DNA of 55,981 bases from JABDJZ01 sp047619685. Lineage in GTDB: Bacteria > Bacteroidota > Rhodothermia > Rhodothermales > UBA10348. This document shows positions 33,441 to 41,403 of the stretch, piece after piece. Each line of letters begins with the position of its first letter. The first letter of the stretch is position 1. The notes under the pieces were generated by a model. It was not told the origin of the DNA. It ran no database searches and saw nothing but the letters and a program-made list of their open reading frames with translations. The stretch covers positions 1-55,981 of the forward strand of contig JBLHLC010000028.1 of assembly GCA_047619685.1 (NCBI GenBank), read 5' to 3'. Both the position numbers and the translations under genes were made by a program.

Positions 33441-34835
33441 TCAGGACTCTCCGGAACGCTCGTAGACCCGGACGTAGTCGACTTCCATTCTCATCGGGAA
33501 TATCGAATCGTCAATTTGGCCGCCACCGCGACCCCACATCCCTCCGACCGCCAGGTTGAGGATGACGTGGAAGGGTTGGTCAAACGGCCACGGACGCCAA
33601 CCCGTGCCTTCGTTGACGTAGGTGAAGTACGGGGAGTCATCCATGAAGATCGTCAGGTAGTCTGGCGTCCACTCCAGCGTGTAGACGTGGAACTCCTGAT
33701 CTACCGTCTTGCCTTCAATACTACCCTTTCGCTGCTCCCAGTTGATCCAGTAGTACGCTTTGTTGTGGACGGTCCCGTGTACCGTGTTCATGTCGTAGCC
33801 GACATGCTCCATGATGTCGATTTCGCCCGAGTTGGGCCAGGCGTCGCACGTCTCGCTCCCCTGCCAGTCCTCGTTTTCCTTGCATCGGGTGGCGTACGTG
33901 TAGGGGTTGGTCGGTAGCATCCAGATTGCAGGCCAGGAGCCGTGTCCCGCTGGAATCTTTGCGCGCGCCTCCACCTTCCCGTAGAGGAAATCTCCTTTGC
34001 CCTGGGAATGAATGCGCCCTGAGGTGTACTCGGCTCCGGCGTGTGTTTCCTTGAAGGCTTCCAGCACGAGATTCCCGTTTTCCACGCGCACGTTTTCGGG
34101 CCGGTCCGTGTAGGTCTGATCCTCGTCATTCACCTTGCGGGCGGGCCAGATATCGATGCTCCAACGGGCATCATCGGGCGCGCCTTCATAATCAAATTCG
34201 TCGTTCCAGACCATCTCCCAGGTGCGCGTGTCCACCTGCTGCCGTCTGACCACCAGCGCACTCAGAATCGGCTCCCCGGCGGAGGCCTCGAACGTGATGT
34301 TGAGTTCGCCGTCGGTCACTTCGATGGCGGTAGCGACACGGTCAAGTGCCGAGATGTGTTTGCCGTCCCTGGCGTGTCGAACGTCCAGGTCCAGGACAAC
34401 CGGCTCGCCCTCGGCAAAGACCGTGAAGACCCGGGCTCCGGACGCGATATCGAATGGCTCCGCGAACCTGAAATTGACATCGTAGGTGCCGTTTTCAACC
34501 GCTTTGCCCACCTGAAAGTCACCGATGCGGTAGCTCAGGTAGAGCGTGCTGTCCTGGGCTCCCTTGGAGACCGGCATCTGGCCTGCTCGGCCACCGGTAA
34601 TGGCCTCATCAGCCATGTAATGCACACCGTCAAGCCCGTGGTAGGCGCCCCCGCCTGCGTTGACCGCCCAGTCCACCCTGCCGGCCAGGTACTGCAGGTC
34701 CGCAAGCCCTGACCCAATGGCGCTGGAGGTCCCGGACTGGGCCGGCTCGGATTGCTGCTGGGCACATCCGGCAGACAGGCAGGCAAAAAGAATCAAAGAC
34801 GCAAAAACGCCACTCTCAAAATCCCGAACGATCAT
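33441..34835 (-). CDS. GH16 laminarinase-type lipoprotein with malectin-like domain
   Basis: 464 residues. The lipoprotein signal ends at SAGCAQQ. Residues about 45-200 form a malectin/CBM57-like sugar-binding domain (VDWAVNAGGGAYHGLDGVHY, then YDVNFRFAEP). The GH16 catalytic domain follows (about 215-460) with the active-site motif GEIDIMEHVG: Glu338 is the expected nucleophile and Glu343 the acid/base. The Met between them (ExDxxE form) is typical of GH16 laminarinases, and HGSWPAIWMLP and AVGGMWGRGG also match. It should cut beta-1,3- or mixed-linked glucans at the cell surface. It is on the minus strand with the kinase-like gene downstream (167-bp gap, no feature seen). The 134-bp gap upstream shows no clear promoter. 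Confidence 0.92.
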   Translation of the reverse strand: MIVRDFESGVFASLILFACLSAGCAQQQSEPAQSGTSSAIGSGLADLQYLAGRVDWAVNAGGGAYHGLDGVHYMADEAITGGRAGQMPVSKGAQDSTLYLSYRIGDFQVGKAVENGTYDVNFRFAEPFDIASGARVFTVFAEGEPVVLDLDVRHARDGKHISALDRVATAIEVTDGELNITFEASAGEPILSALVVRRQQVDTRTWEMVWNDEFDYEGAPDDARWSIDIWPARKVNDEDQTYTDRPENVRVENGNLVLEAFKETHAGAEYTSGRIHSQGKGDFLYGKVEARAKIPAGHGSWPAIWMLPTNPYTYATRCKENEDWQGSETCDAWPNSGEIDIMEHVGYDMNTVHGTVHNKAYYWINWEQRKGSIEGKTVDQEFHVYTLEWTPDYLTIFMDDSPYFTYVNEGTGWRPWPFDQPFHVILNLAVGGMWGRGGGQIDDSIFPMRMEVDYVRVYERSGES

Positions 34836-34969
34836 CGATTCACTAGGTCAGCTGCTAAACAATTCGCCAGTATATCGGATTCTGAGGCGCCAGACCGCCA
34901 ATTCTTTGAGTGGAGCCGCCGCCCTCTATCCGCGATCCGCGGCCCGCGGCCCGAACGGAAGCATTCAGA

Positions 34970-35905
34970 TCACGGCACGTCATGCCCTTTCGACGCTCGC
35001 CAGATCTCGAACCATTGTTGCCGTGAGAGGCTCAGTGATTCGGCCTCAACCGCCGCCTTCACGCGCTCCGCTTTTCCCGTCCCGAGAACAGGAATGATGC
35101 GCGCCGGATGGCGCATAAGCCAGGCCAGCGCAACCTGGTCCACTGCGGCTCCCCCCAAATCTAGCCCGACGGCCTCCAGCGTGGTTCGCACACGGGATGC
35201 CTGAGAATCCTGGCCCTGAAATAGACGCCCTCCTCCGAGCGTAGACCAGGCCATGGGAGCCCGTCCCAGGCGCAGGCACTGGTCCAGCGTTCCGTCGTGC
35301 ATCGCCTCGAATTCTAGGACTGAACACTCGACCTGATTGGTCACCAGGGGCAGCGGTAGGCTGGCCTGCAGAAGCTCGAACTGCGATGGGCTGAAATTTG
35401 ACACCCCAAAGTGGCGCACTTTCCCTGCGGAGTGAAGTGCCATGAATGCCCGCGCAACCTCGTCCGGGTCCATGAGAGGATCCGGGCGGTGCACCAGCAG
35501 AAGGTCAACGTGATCCGTTCCTATCCGGGTGAGCGACCGTTCCAGCGATGAGATCAGGTGTTCGGCGCTGGTGTCGTAGTGGCCGATGACGTGGCTCGGA
35601 TACTTCTCGGAAACCACCTTGATGTCACACTTGGTGACTATCTGCATCTGGTTGCGAATGCCTGGCGACAGCGCCAAGGCCTCTCCAAAAAGACGCTCGG
35701 ACTCGTAGCCCCCGTAAATGTCTGCCTCGTCGAATGTGGAGACACCCAGGGCGAGACAATCTTGGACGAAGCGCAGGCGTTCCGACGGGGTATAGCCCCA
35801 TTCCGACAGGCGCCACAACCCAGCCACCAGGCGGGAGAACGTAGGTCCACCGTCGCAGAGGGTGATGGATGAGGATTGGGAGAGCACGGGAATGTTCAAA
35901 GCCAT
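34970..35905 (-). CDS. Aldo/keto reductase
   Basis: 311 residues in a TIM-barrel fold of the AKR superfamily, resembling the YdhF-like group. The tetrad is visible: Asp and Tyr in STFDEADIYGGYESE, Lys in IVTKCDI, and His in LLLVHRPDPL. HFGVSNFSPSQFELL and the C-terminal phosphate-binding segment IIPVLGTGKAERV bind NADPH. It reduces aldehydes or ketones of unknown identity. Its start overlaps the corA stop by 10 bp, so the two are cotranscribed. Link to the GH16 gene downstream is only positional. Confidence 0.92.
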   Translation of the reverse strand: MALNIPVLSQSSSITLCDGGPTFSRLVAGLWRLSEWGYTPSERLRFVQDCLALGVSTFDEADIYGGYESERLFGEALALSPGIRNQMQIVTKCDIKVVSEKYPSHVIGHYDTSAEHLISSLERSLTRIGTDHVDLLLVHRPDPLMDPDEVARAFMALHSAGKVRHFGVSNFSPSQFELLQASLPLPLVTNQVECSVLEFEAMHDGTLDQCLRLGRAPMAWSTLGGGRLFQGQDSQASRVRTTLEAVGLDLGGAAVDQVALAWLMRHPARIIPVLGTGKAERVKAAVEAESLSLSRQQWFEIWRASKGHDVP

Positions 35906-36954
35906 TTTCGACGGCGGAAATAGAATACCAGACTCACGCCTATGGCAGCCATCGCGGCGAGCGCGACAGGATAGCTATACTTCCAACCGAGTTCCGGCAT
36001 GTCGGCGAAGTTCATTCCGTAGACGCCGGCAATGAACGTGAGAGGGATGAAAATCGTCCCGACGATCGTCAGGAACTTCATGATCTCGTTCATCCGGTTC
36101 GAGATGCTGGCCATATACAGGTCATGCAGCGAACTCACTACGTCGCGGAGTGACTCGACAATGTCGATTACCTGGACCACGTGGTCATAGGCGTCTCTGA
36201 GGAAGACGTGCGTTTCGGTTTCGATCCGAGGATCATCGCCCCGGGCCAGAGAGGACACGACCTCTCGGAGCGGCCAGACGGCACGACGGATCATGATCAG
36301 GTTTGAGCGCTGCGCCCGTAGCCGGGCCGGAACGCCATCGCCCGGACCTTCCAGCACCAGGTCCTCCAGTGCTTCCAACTCCTCGGATACCCGCTCAAGG
36401 ACGACAAAATAGTGGTCCACGATGACGTCCATGAGGGCGTAGGCCAAATAGTCCGCGCCGGCCTCCCTGATCCGGCCGGGTGACGAGCGCAAACGCTCCC
36501 GAACTGGCCCGAACACATCCCCTTCCCGCTCCTGAAAAGAGATCAGGAAGCCAGAGCCCAGTACCAGGCTCACCTGCTCCGAGGTCACCTCAGTGCCCAG
36601 ACCGCCCTGGAGCATTCGCACCGTCAGGAAAAGGTGGTCCGCATGGGCATCCATTTTAGCGCGTTGGTGCGTCGAAGCGATGTCCTCGAGCGTCAGGCGA
36701 TGGAGGCCGAACCGTTTGCCGATGGCTTGAAGCAGGTCGGTGTCATGACTGGCATTGACGTTCAGCCAGAGCACACCGCCTGGGCGAATTGGCGGAACGC
36801 CTTCCAGCCCGGACGGGTGTTCCTCCCGGAGGCCTTTGGCGTCATATATCATGACCTCGATGGAGGCCTTCGCCGTCGGAGCATGGTGCCCCCTGTCCAG
36901 CGAACCCGGCGATTTCCCGACTTTGTGTGCCCGCGAGCGAACGTATCGACTCAT
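35896..36954 (-). CDS. corA: CorA-type magnesium/divalent cation channel
   Basis: 352 residues. A large N-terminal cytoplasmic domain with a long stalk helix is followed by two C-terminal membrane helices (about 293-313 and 325-345). The family signature YGMNF lies at the end of the first helix and forms the selectivity loop of the pentamer. The basic tail FRRRKWL is typical. The first 30 residues are basic and poorly conserved, so a start further in is possible. It is followed by the aldo/keto reductase gene with a 10-bp overlap. It is not near any Mg-sensing leader that I can see. Confidence 0.93.
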   Translation of the reverse strand: MSRYVRSRAHKVGKSPGSLDRGHHAPTAKASIEVMIYDAKGLREEHPSGLEGVPPIRPGGVLWLNVNASHDTDLLQAIGKRFGLHRLTLEDIASTHQRAKMDAHADHLFLTVRMLQGGLGTEVTSEQVSLVLGSGFLISFQEREGDVFGPVRERLRSSPGRIREAGADYLAYALMDVIVDHYFVVLERVSEELEALEDLVLEGPGDGVPARLRAQRSNLIMIRRAVWPLREVVSSLARGDDPRIETETHVFLRDAYDHVVQVIDIVESLRDVVSSLHDLYMASISNRMNEIMKFLTIVGTIFIPLTFIAGVYGMNFADMPELGWKYSYPVALAAMAAIGVSLVFYFRRRKWL

Positions 36955-37003
36955 TTTCCCTTGATGTTAAGATGCTCGGACAGTTGTGACACGCAAGGCA
37001 TTC

Positions 37004-38275
37004 TCAGGCAAACGGGTCTTCCAGCGATCTGCTTTGCGCGGTAAAGAGCTCGGCTCCATTCTCCGTGATCAACATATCGTCCTCCAGGCGAATTCCGAAC
37101 TCACCCCTGATGTAGATCCCGGGCTCATCACTGAACGTCATGCCTGGCTCCAGCGGCATGGTATTGCCCTTGACCAGATAGGGCCATTCATGACCGTCCA
37201 TACCCATTCCGTGGCCAACCCGGTGCGTGAAGTACTTGTAGTCCGGACCAAAGCCGGCCGCCGTGATCAGGTCCCGCGCGGCCGCGTCGACCGCTTCGGC
37301 GGGGACGCCAGGGCCGGCCGCCGCCAGGGCCGCAGATTGGGCCGCCAACTCGATCTCGAAGACCTCCTTCATGCGGTCCGAGGCCGTACCCAACACAAAC
37401 GTGCGACTGATATCCGACCGGTAGCCCTCCACAGAGCAGCCGCCGTCGATCAACAGGATTGTGCCCTCACGGACCACCTGCGGCGTGATGGAGCCGTGAG
37501 GAAGGGCTGAGTATTCGCCCACCTGCACGCCGGCCCCGCCGGAAAAGCCTTGCTGGGTGTGAGCCAGGGAGACAAGCCCGGCGAAGTCGTTCTGGGTCAT
37601 GCCCTCCTGGAGCGACTCGTAAGCCGCCTTGTACGCGGCCAGCGTGACCTCCGAGGCCAGCCGCATGAGCTCGATTTCGTGTGCATCCTTGATCACTCTA
37701 CAACCGGCGGTGATCGGATCCCCACTAACCAGCGTCACGTGCGAGGCGGTCTTGGCCAGTCCGTTCGAGAATCGGAACTGCACGGTTTCCTCGACGCCCA
37801 CCAGACCGTTTGCGAGTCCGAGGTCGCGCAGTCCGGCGGCGACCTTCTCCCATGGACTCTCGTGTTCCTGCCAAGTCCGTATGTCCGTTGTACCGCCCAG
37901 CGGTCCTTTTGCCAGCTGCTCACCCGCGCGCTCTTCCTCAAAGGCCGGGCACACCAGGAACGGGCGCCCGGTGCGCGGGATGATGACAGTGAACAGGCGC
38001 TCTCCGCCTCCCCAACCAATGTTGGTGAAGTACATCAACGATGTCCCCCCCGTGAGCATCAATGCGTCCATCCCATTCTGCTCCATCAACTGAACGGCCC
38101 GGTCTACCCGGCCTTGACGCTCGACAGTGGTAATGGGCCGGGCCCGCGCGGCCTGGGAGGTCAGCGCGGCAATGGACGGTGGGAGACCTTCAGACGACGC
38201 GGGACTGCAGCCGGCTACGGCCGATCCGGCGAGAGCCAGTGAGGAGGTACCCAAGAAACGGCGGCGTGAGATCAT
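37004..38275 (-). CDS. M24 metallopeptidase (Xaa-Pro aminopeptidase-like), Tat-exported lipoprotein
   Basis: 423 residues from the ATG at 38275. That start gives a twin-arginine signal (SRRRFLGTSSLALAG) ending in a lipobox (AGCSP), so the enzyme is exported folded and probably lipid-anchored. The creatinase-like N-terminal domain is followed by the M24 pita-bread domain. The dinuclear metal ligands are in place: LLIDGGCSVEGYRSDISRTF (two Asp), THRVGHGMGMDGHEWPY (His), FSDEPGIY (Glu) and GIRLEDD (Glu). It should remove residues before proline from peptides outside the cytoplasm. It lies 95 bp after the outer-membrane barrel gene and may belong to the same transcript. Confidence 0.9.
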   Translation of the reverse strand: MISRRRFLGTSSLALAGSAVAGCSPASSEGLPPSIAALTSQAARARPITTVERQGRVDRAVQLMEQNGMDALMLTGGTSLMYFTNIGWGGGERLFTVIIPRTGRPFLVCPAFEEERAGEQLAKGPLGGTTDIRTWQEHESPWEKVAAGLRDLGLANGLVGVEETVQFRFSNGLAKTASHVTLVSGDPITAGCRVIKDAHEIELMRLASEVTLAAYKAAYESLQEGMTQNDFAGLVSLAHTQQGFSGGAGVQVGEYSALPHGSITPQVVREGTILLIDGGCSVEGYRSDISRTFVLGTASDRMKEVFEIELAAQSAALAAAGPGVPAEAVDAAARDLITAAGFGPDYKYFTHRVGHGMGMDGHEWPYLVKGNTMPLEPGMTFSDEPGIYIRGEFGIRLEDDMLITENGAELFTAQSRSLEDPFA

Positions 38276-38370
38276 CGGACTGGGGCCTGGTTGGGGAATG
38301 ATGGAGATGCGACCCAACCCGTTCGCCGGAAGGCGAGGGGCGGGTTGGATTCCCAAAGTAGACCCCGCCC

Positions 38371-39576
38371 TCAGAAATAGCTGGCAAACCCAACCTGAAA
38401 GCCACCAAGGCGTGCAGGATTGCCCAGCAAGTCCCGTATCCAATGATGGCGGTAGTTCAGCTTGAAGATGGTCTCCGAGTTAGGCCTGAGGCTCAGTCCA
38501 AGAACCAGCGCCCGGACATCGTCGTGAATCTTGGACCCGGACCCGAATGTGCCTCGGTTGTAGTCTACGTACTCGGCTCGCAAAGCCCCGGCCACCGTCA
38601 CTCCTTCCAGGCTGCCGATGCTGCCCGTATGTACTGGTATGCTGACATCGAGGAAGGCGCCGATTTGTTCGTCGCCGAAGAACTCTCCCAGGTCGTCAGG
38701 CACATCGACCCAGGCCACGACCGCCTCACCCTGGATGGTCACCGACGCCTGTTCGGTGCGAAAATCCACGGCAAGAAGCCGTACGGCGCGCTTCTCTGCG
38801 ACGGCCTCGCCCTCAATCTGCCAGTTGTTGTAGACACCGCCATACCAGGAAAGCCCCACCTTGCCCAAGTCCGGCGTGGAAAGCTCCAGCCTCGCCGTGA
38901 TCGAGGGCTTGCCGTTGTTGTCTTCTTCGAACGTCTCCTCGCTCTTGCCGCTTGGAATATGGGTGCGGCCCTGGCTGTTGTTGACGATGCCTGCACCAAG
39001 CCCGTTGACCAGATAGACCTGATACGCGGCGTTAATGCCGGAGACATCCGCGTGCCCGTGAAGTCCGAAACCGACCTCCGAAAGCGTAGAGGGAATGATC
39101 TCGGTAGATGCCAACGGCCTGTCGATGAATTCCCACTTGGGGCTGTCGTGGTTCTGATTGAATAGGCCGATGGGCGGCAGCAAGATTCCTGCCCGAAGGC
39201 TCAGTTCTGGCGAAAGCCTGAAGTCGATGAGGGCCGTTTCGAGGGCAATTTCCTCGGTCCCGTGCTCGAATTCGAGTTCGGATATGAATGACACGCGCGT
39301 TCCCATCTTGGAATACAGGAAGATGTTGAATCGCCTCAATTCCATCGAGAACCCTTCCGAGACACCATCCTCGGAGAAGTAGTTCGTGTTGCCTTCCAGG
39401 TATCCCCCGATCGCGGTGGATCCAGAGCCGGCGCTCGTTACGAATGGCCGATCATAGACCGGGTCGGTCTGCCCCATTGCGGATTCCGTCGCGGAGAAAA
39501 CGACCATCAGGGCGCCCAGAGCAGATGTGAGCAAGCGGCGGCTGAGCGGTCGCCGGAAAATTGGTGTTCTCATCAT
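38371..39576 (-). CDS. Outer-membrane beta-barrel (porin-like) protein
   Basis: 401 residues from the ATG at 39576, which overlaps the Rieske stop as ATGA. A signal peptide (about 1-32, ending ESAMGQ) is followed by alternating hydrophobic and polar strands throughout. The last strand ends GGFQVGFASYF with a C-terminal Phe, the usual outer-membrane insertion signal. Features such as SMELRRFNIFLYSKMG and LSLRAGILLPPIGLFNQNH resemble phosphate-selective-porin-like barrels of Bacteroidota. It is translationally coupled to the Rieske and di-heme genes, so it probably gives them access to substrate or electrons across the outer membrane. Confidence 0.8.
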   Translation of the reverse strand: MMRTPIFRRPLSRRLLTSALGALMVVFSATESAMGQTDPVYDRPFVTSAGSGSTAIGGYLEGNTNYFSEDGVSEGFSMELRRFNIFLYSKMGTRVSFISELEFEHGTEEIALETALIDFRLSPELSLRAGILLPPIGLFNQNHDSPKWEFIDRPLASTEIIPSTLSEVGFGLHGHADVSGINAAYQVYLVNGLGAGIVNNSQGRTHIPSGKSEETFEEDNNGKPSITARLELSTPDLGKVGLSWYGGVYNNWQIEGEAVAEKRAVRLLAVDFRTEQASVTIQGEAVVAWVDVPDDLGEFFGDEQIGAFLDVSIPVHTGSIGSLEGVTVAGALRAEYVDYNRGTFGSGSKIHDDVRALVLGLSLRPNSETIFKLNYRHHWIRDLLGNPARLGGFQVGFASYF

Positions 39577-39992
39577 CGAACTCGGATATAGAGTGCGCCG
39601 TCTTGTTGGCGGACGGGATACGTTTCCAGGTCGCGAGGTGCCGGTCCTCCCAGAAGCTTGCCCTCCATCGTGTAGCGGCTGCCATGACACGGGCATTCCA
39701 GTTCTGTGCCCCCCGGCTCCACTGTGCATCCCCGGTGGGTACACCTGAGCGAGATTGCCAGCGGGGCGCCCGATTCTATGGTGACCAGTACGGGAGCGCG
39801 GTCGCCGCCGAGGTCCACCATCACCCAGGGTCGGCCTTCCAACTCCGAAAGCAGAAGTTCAAACTCGTCTTCCACCATCCGGCCTGTCGCATAGGACAGT
39901 CCAGCACAGGCAGAGAGTAGCGTCGAGCACCCAGCGGCCAGGGCGCCAGTGCCGAGGGAGTACAGGAACTCCTTGCGGTTCATCGCGCTCAT
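39573..39992 (-). CDS. Rieske [2Fe-2S] protein
   Basis: 139 residues from the ATG at 39992, which overlaps the di-heme gene stop as ATGA. The N-terminus is a Tat-like or lipoprotein-like signal (NRKEFLYSLGTGALAAG..SAC). The cluster ligands are Cys84-Thr-His86 and Cys100-x2-His103. Cys89 and Cys102 are placed for the disulfide of high-potential Rieske proteins, and Ser105 and Tyr107 in HGSRY are the residues that raise potential. It is therefore bc1-like in chemistry, but no cytochrome b gene is near. In this operon it could pass electrons between the di-heme lipoprotein and another carrier. Confidence 0.9.
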   Translation of the reverse strand: MSAMNRKEFLYSLGTGALAAGCSTLLSACAGLSYATGRMVEDEFELLLSELEGRPWVMVDLGGDRAPVLVTIESGAPLAISLRCTHRGCTVEPGGTELECPCHGSRYTMEGKLLGGPAPRDLETYPVRQQDGALYIRVR

Positions 39993-41209
39993 AAGGACTC
40001 GAGGAATCTTATCAGCCGCTCTGCTTCCGCGTTTGAGAGGGTTTCGAAGGCGGCGGAACTCACGCTGGCTTCCCCGCCATGCAGCAGGATTGCCTCTCGC
40101 AGCGTGCCTGCCCTCCCGTCGTGGAGATACCGCGCCGAGCCTCCCTGAGAGTCCGCGGCCAGGCCGATTCCCCAAAGCGGCGCCGTCCGCCACTCGCTAG
40201 TCAGGGCGGTCCCTTCGGTATAACCATCATCCAAGCCGACCCCCATATCGTGCATCAAGAGGTCGGTGTAGGGGTGGATCTCCACCCGGCTGAGAGCCGC
40301 GATGTCGGATTCTCCCGTAGTCAGTCTCGGCACATGACAGGATGCACATCCGATGGCTTCAAAAATCTGCTCACCTTCCAGGACTTCGCCATTTATCTGC
40401 TCCCTGCGAGGCGGCACCTTCAGGGTTCGCAGATAGAACACCACGCTGGCCAGTTCGGACGAACCCACTTCGGGGTCGGGGACCGTGTCGCCGCTTCCCG
40501 TCCCGACGGTCTGATTGGCAAGTTCTACGGGGTTTGCGTCTGTCGTAATCCCCATGTCCTGGAGGTAGGCGTTGGCGGTTTGATGAAGCAGATTGAGAGC
40601 GCCGGCCTTCTTGCCGAAACGCCCGATATACCTCCCGGCCTGCTCCACGCGGTCGGCCAGGTCCAGTGGGAAGTCGGGCGCCTCGATCCAATTTGGAACC
40701 CCGGAAATCCCGTCGCCATCGGCATCCGTTGGATCCGCAAGCGCCAGCAGGGTTAGGTCGGAGATGGCCTCCAGGTAGCCCAGGCCGGTTACGGCGGGTG
40801 GCATGAGTTGAGTTACTCCCGTGGCCTCGGCAGGAACGGTCTCCGCTTGGTAACCGTCGATTGCCCGATGCTGAAGTTGAGGCCCTCCCTGTGCGCGCAT
40901 GGCACTAAACAGGCCACCCTCAAAGCGCCCAAAGCGCGTCAGTGTTGTCACTTCATGGCCCTTGCCGTCCCCGATATGGCATCCTTCGCACGAGGCGGCT
41001 ACAAATAGGGGTCCCAACCCATCCGCGGGCGCGAAAACACGGGCGAACAGTTCGTCGCCGACAAGGTGACTCGCCAGTTGGGCGCCCGACAAATCCTCTA
41101 TCGGCCCCGCCAGTGCCTCGTTGTCTGGAGGGCCGGCGGGCAGCACCGTGTCGCAACCTGCCACAGCCAATGCCGCCAGGGCGACGCCGATGCTCAAATA
41201 AGAACGCAT
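39989..41209 (-). CDS. Di-heme oxidoreductase-family c-type cytochrome lipoprotein
   Basis: 406 residues. The lipoprotein signal ends at AVAGCDT (Cys19). Two heme c sites are present: CEGCH (Cys74, Cys77, His78) and CASCH (Cys288, Cys291, His292). The body matches the di-heme oxidoreductase/thiol oxidoreductase-like family (DHOR): MPPAVTGLGYLEAISD, DADGDGISG and a C-terminal RYLHDGRAGTLREAILLHGGEA. Members often occur with iron-uptake or imelysin genes; their reaction is unsettled. It is the first gene of an operon coupled by ATGA overlaps to the Rieske and barrel genes. A DtxR-like box lies 12 bp before its start. Confidence 0.9.
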   Translation of the reverse strand: MRSYLSIGVALAALAVAGCDTVLPAGPPDNEALAGPIEDLSGAQLASHLVGDELFARVFAPADGLGPLFVAASCEGCHIGDGKGHEVTTLTRFGRFEGGLFSAMRAQGGPQLQHRAIDGYQAETVPAEATGVTQLMPPAVTGLGYLEAISDLTLLALADPTDADGDGISGVPNWIEAPDFPLDLADRVEQAGRYIGRFGKKAGALNLLHQTANAYLQDMGITTDANPVELANQTVGTGSGDTVPDPEVGSSELASVVFYLRTLKVPPRREQINGEVLEGEQIFEAIGCASCHVPRLTTGESDIAALSRVEIHPYTDLLMHDMGVGLDDGYTEGTALTSEWRTAPLWGIGLAADSQGGSARYLHDGRAGTLREAILLHGGEASVSSAAFETLSNAEAERLIRFLESL

Positions 41210-41221
41210 GTAATTGAATAT

Positions 41222-41235
41222 TTAGCCACGACTAA
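41222..41235. promoter_or_regulatory. Putative DtxR-family operator, box 2
   Basis: TTAGCCACGACTAA sits within a 16-bp near-palindrome (41221-41236) in an AT-rich patch just before the di-heme oxidoreductase start. It matches box 1 at 12 of 14 positions. It lies directly downstream of a likely -10 element, a good place for repression. Confidence 0.55.
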
Positions 41236-41236
41236 A

Positions 41237-41265
41237 ATTTAAATTAGACATGACCATAAAGCAAA
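41237..41265 (-). promoter_or_regulatory. Tentative promoter of the di-heme/Rieske/barrel operon
   Basis: On the minus strand, TTTGCT (41260-41265), a 17-bp spacer and TTAAAT (41237-41242). The matches are only moderate, but the spacing is right and the AT-rich patch is unusual for this genome. The DtxR-like box follows immediately. Confidence 0.4.
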
Positions 41266-41275
41266 TTCGGATCAT

Positions 41276-41329
41276 CGGGCGGGTGATTCGGTTTGCGAGC
41301 ACGCACGTCTTTGTTTGACCACCCGCCCG
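41276..41329. repeat. 10-bp inverted repeat before the T9SS beta-sandwich gene
   Basis: CGGGCGGGTG (41276-41285) and CACCCGCCCG (41320-41329) form a perfect inverted repeat with a 34-bp centre, between the divergent genes at 41209 and 41404. There is no T run. It could be a leader hairpin or an operator. Confidence 0.4.
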
Positions 41330-41403
41330 CGCCGCGGGAGAGATCGGCCTCAACTGGAGCAGCGAAGCCCTCAGTCTCAAACTCCTCGGATCTCTTCGCT
41401 TCC

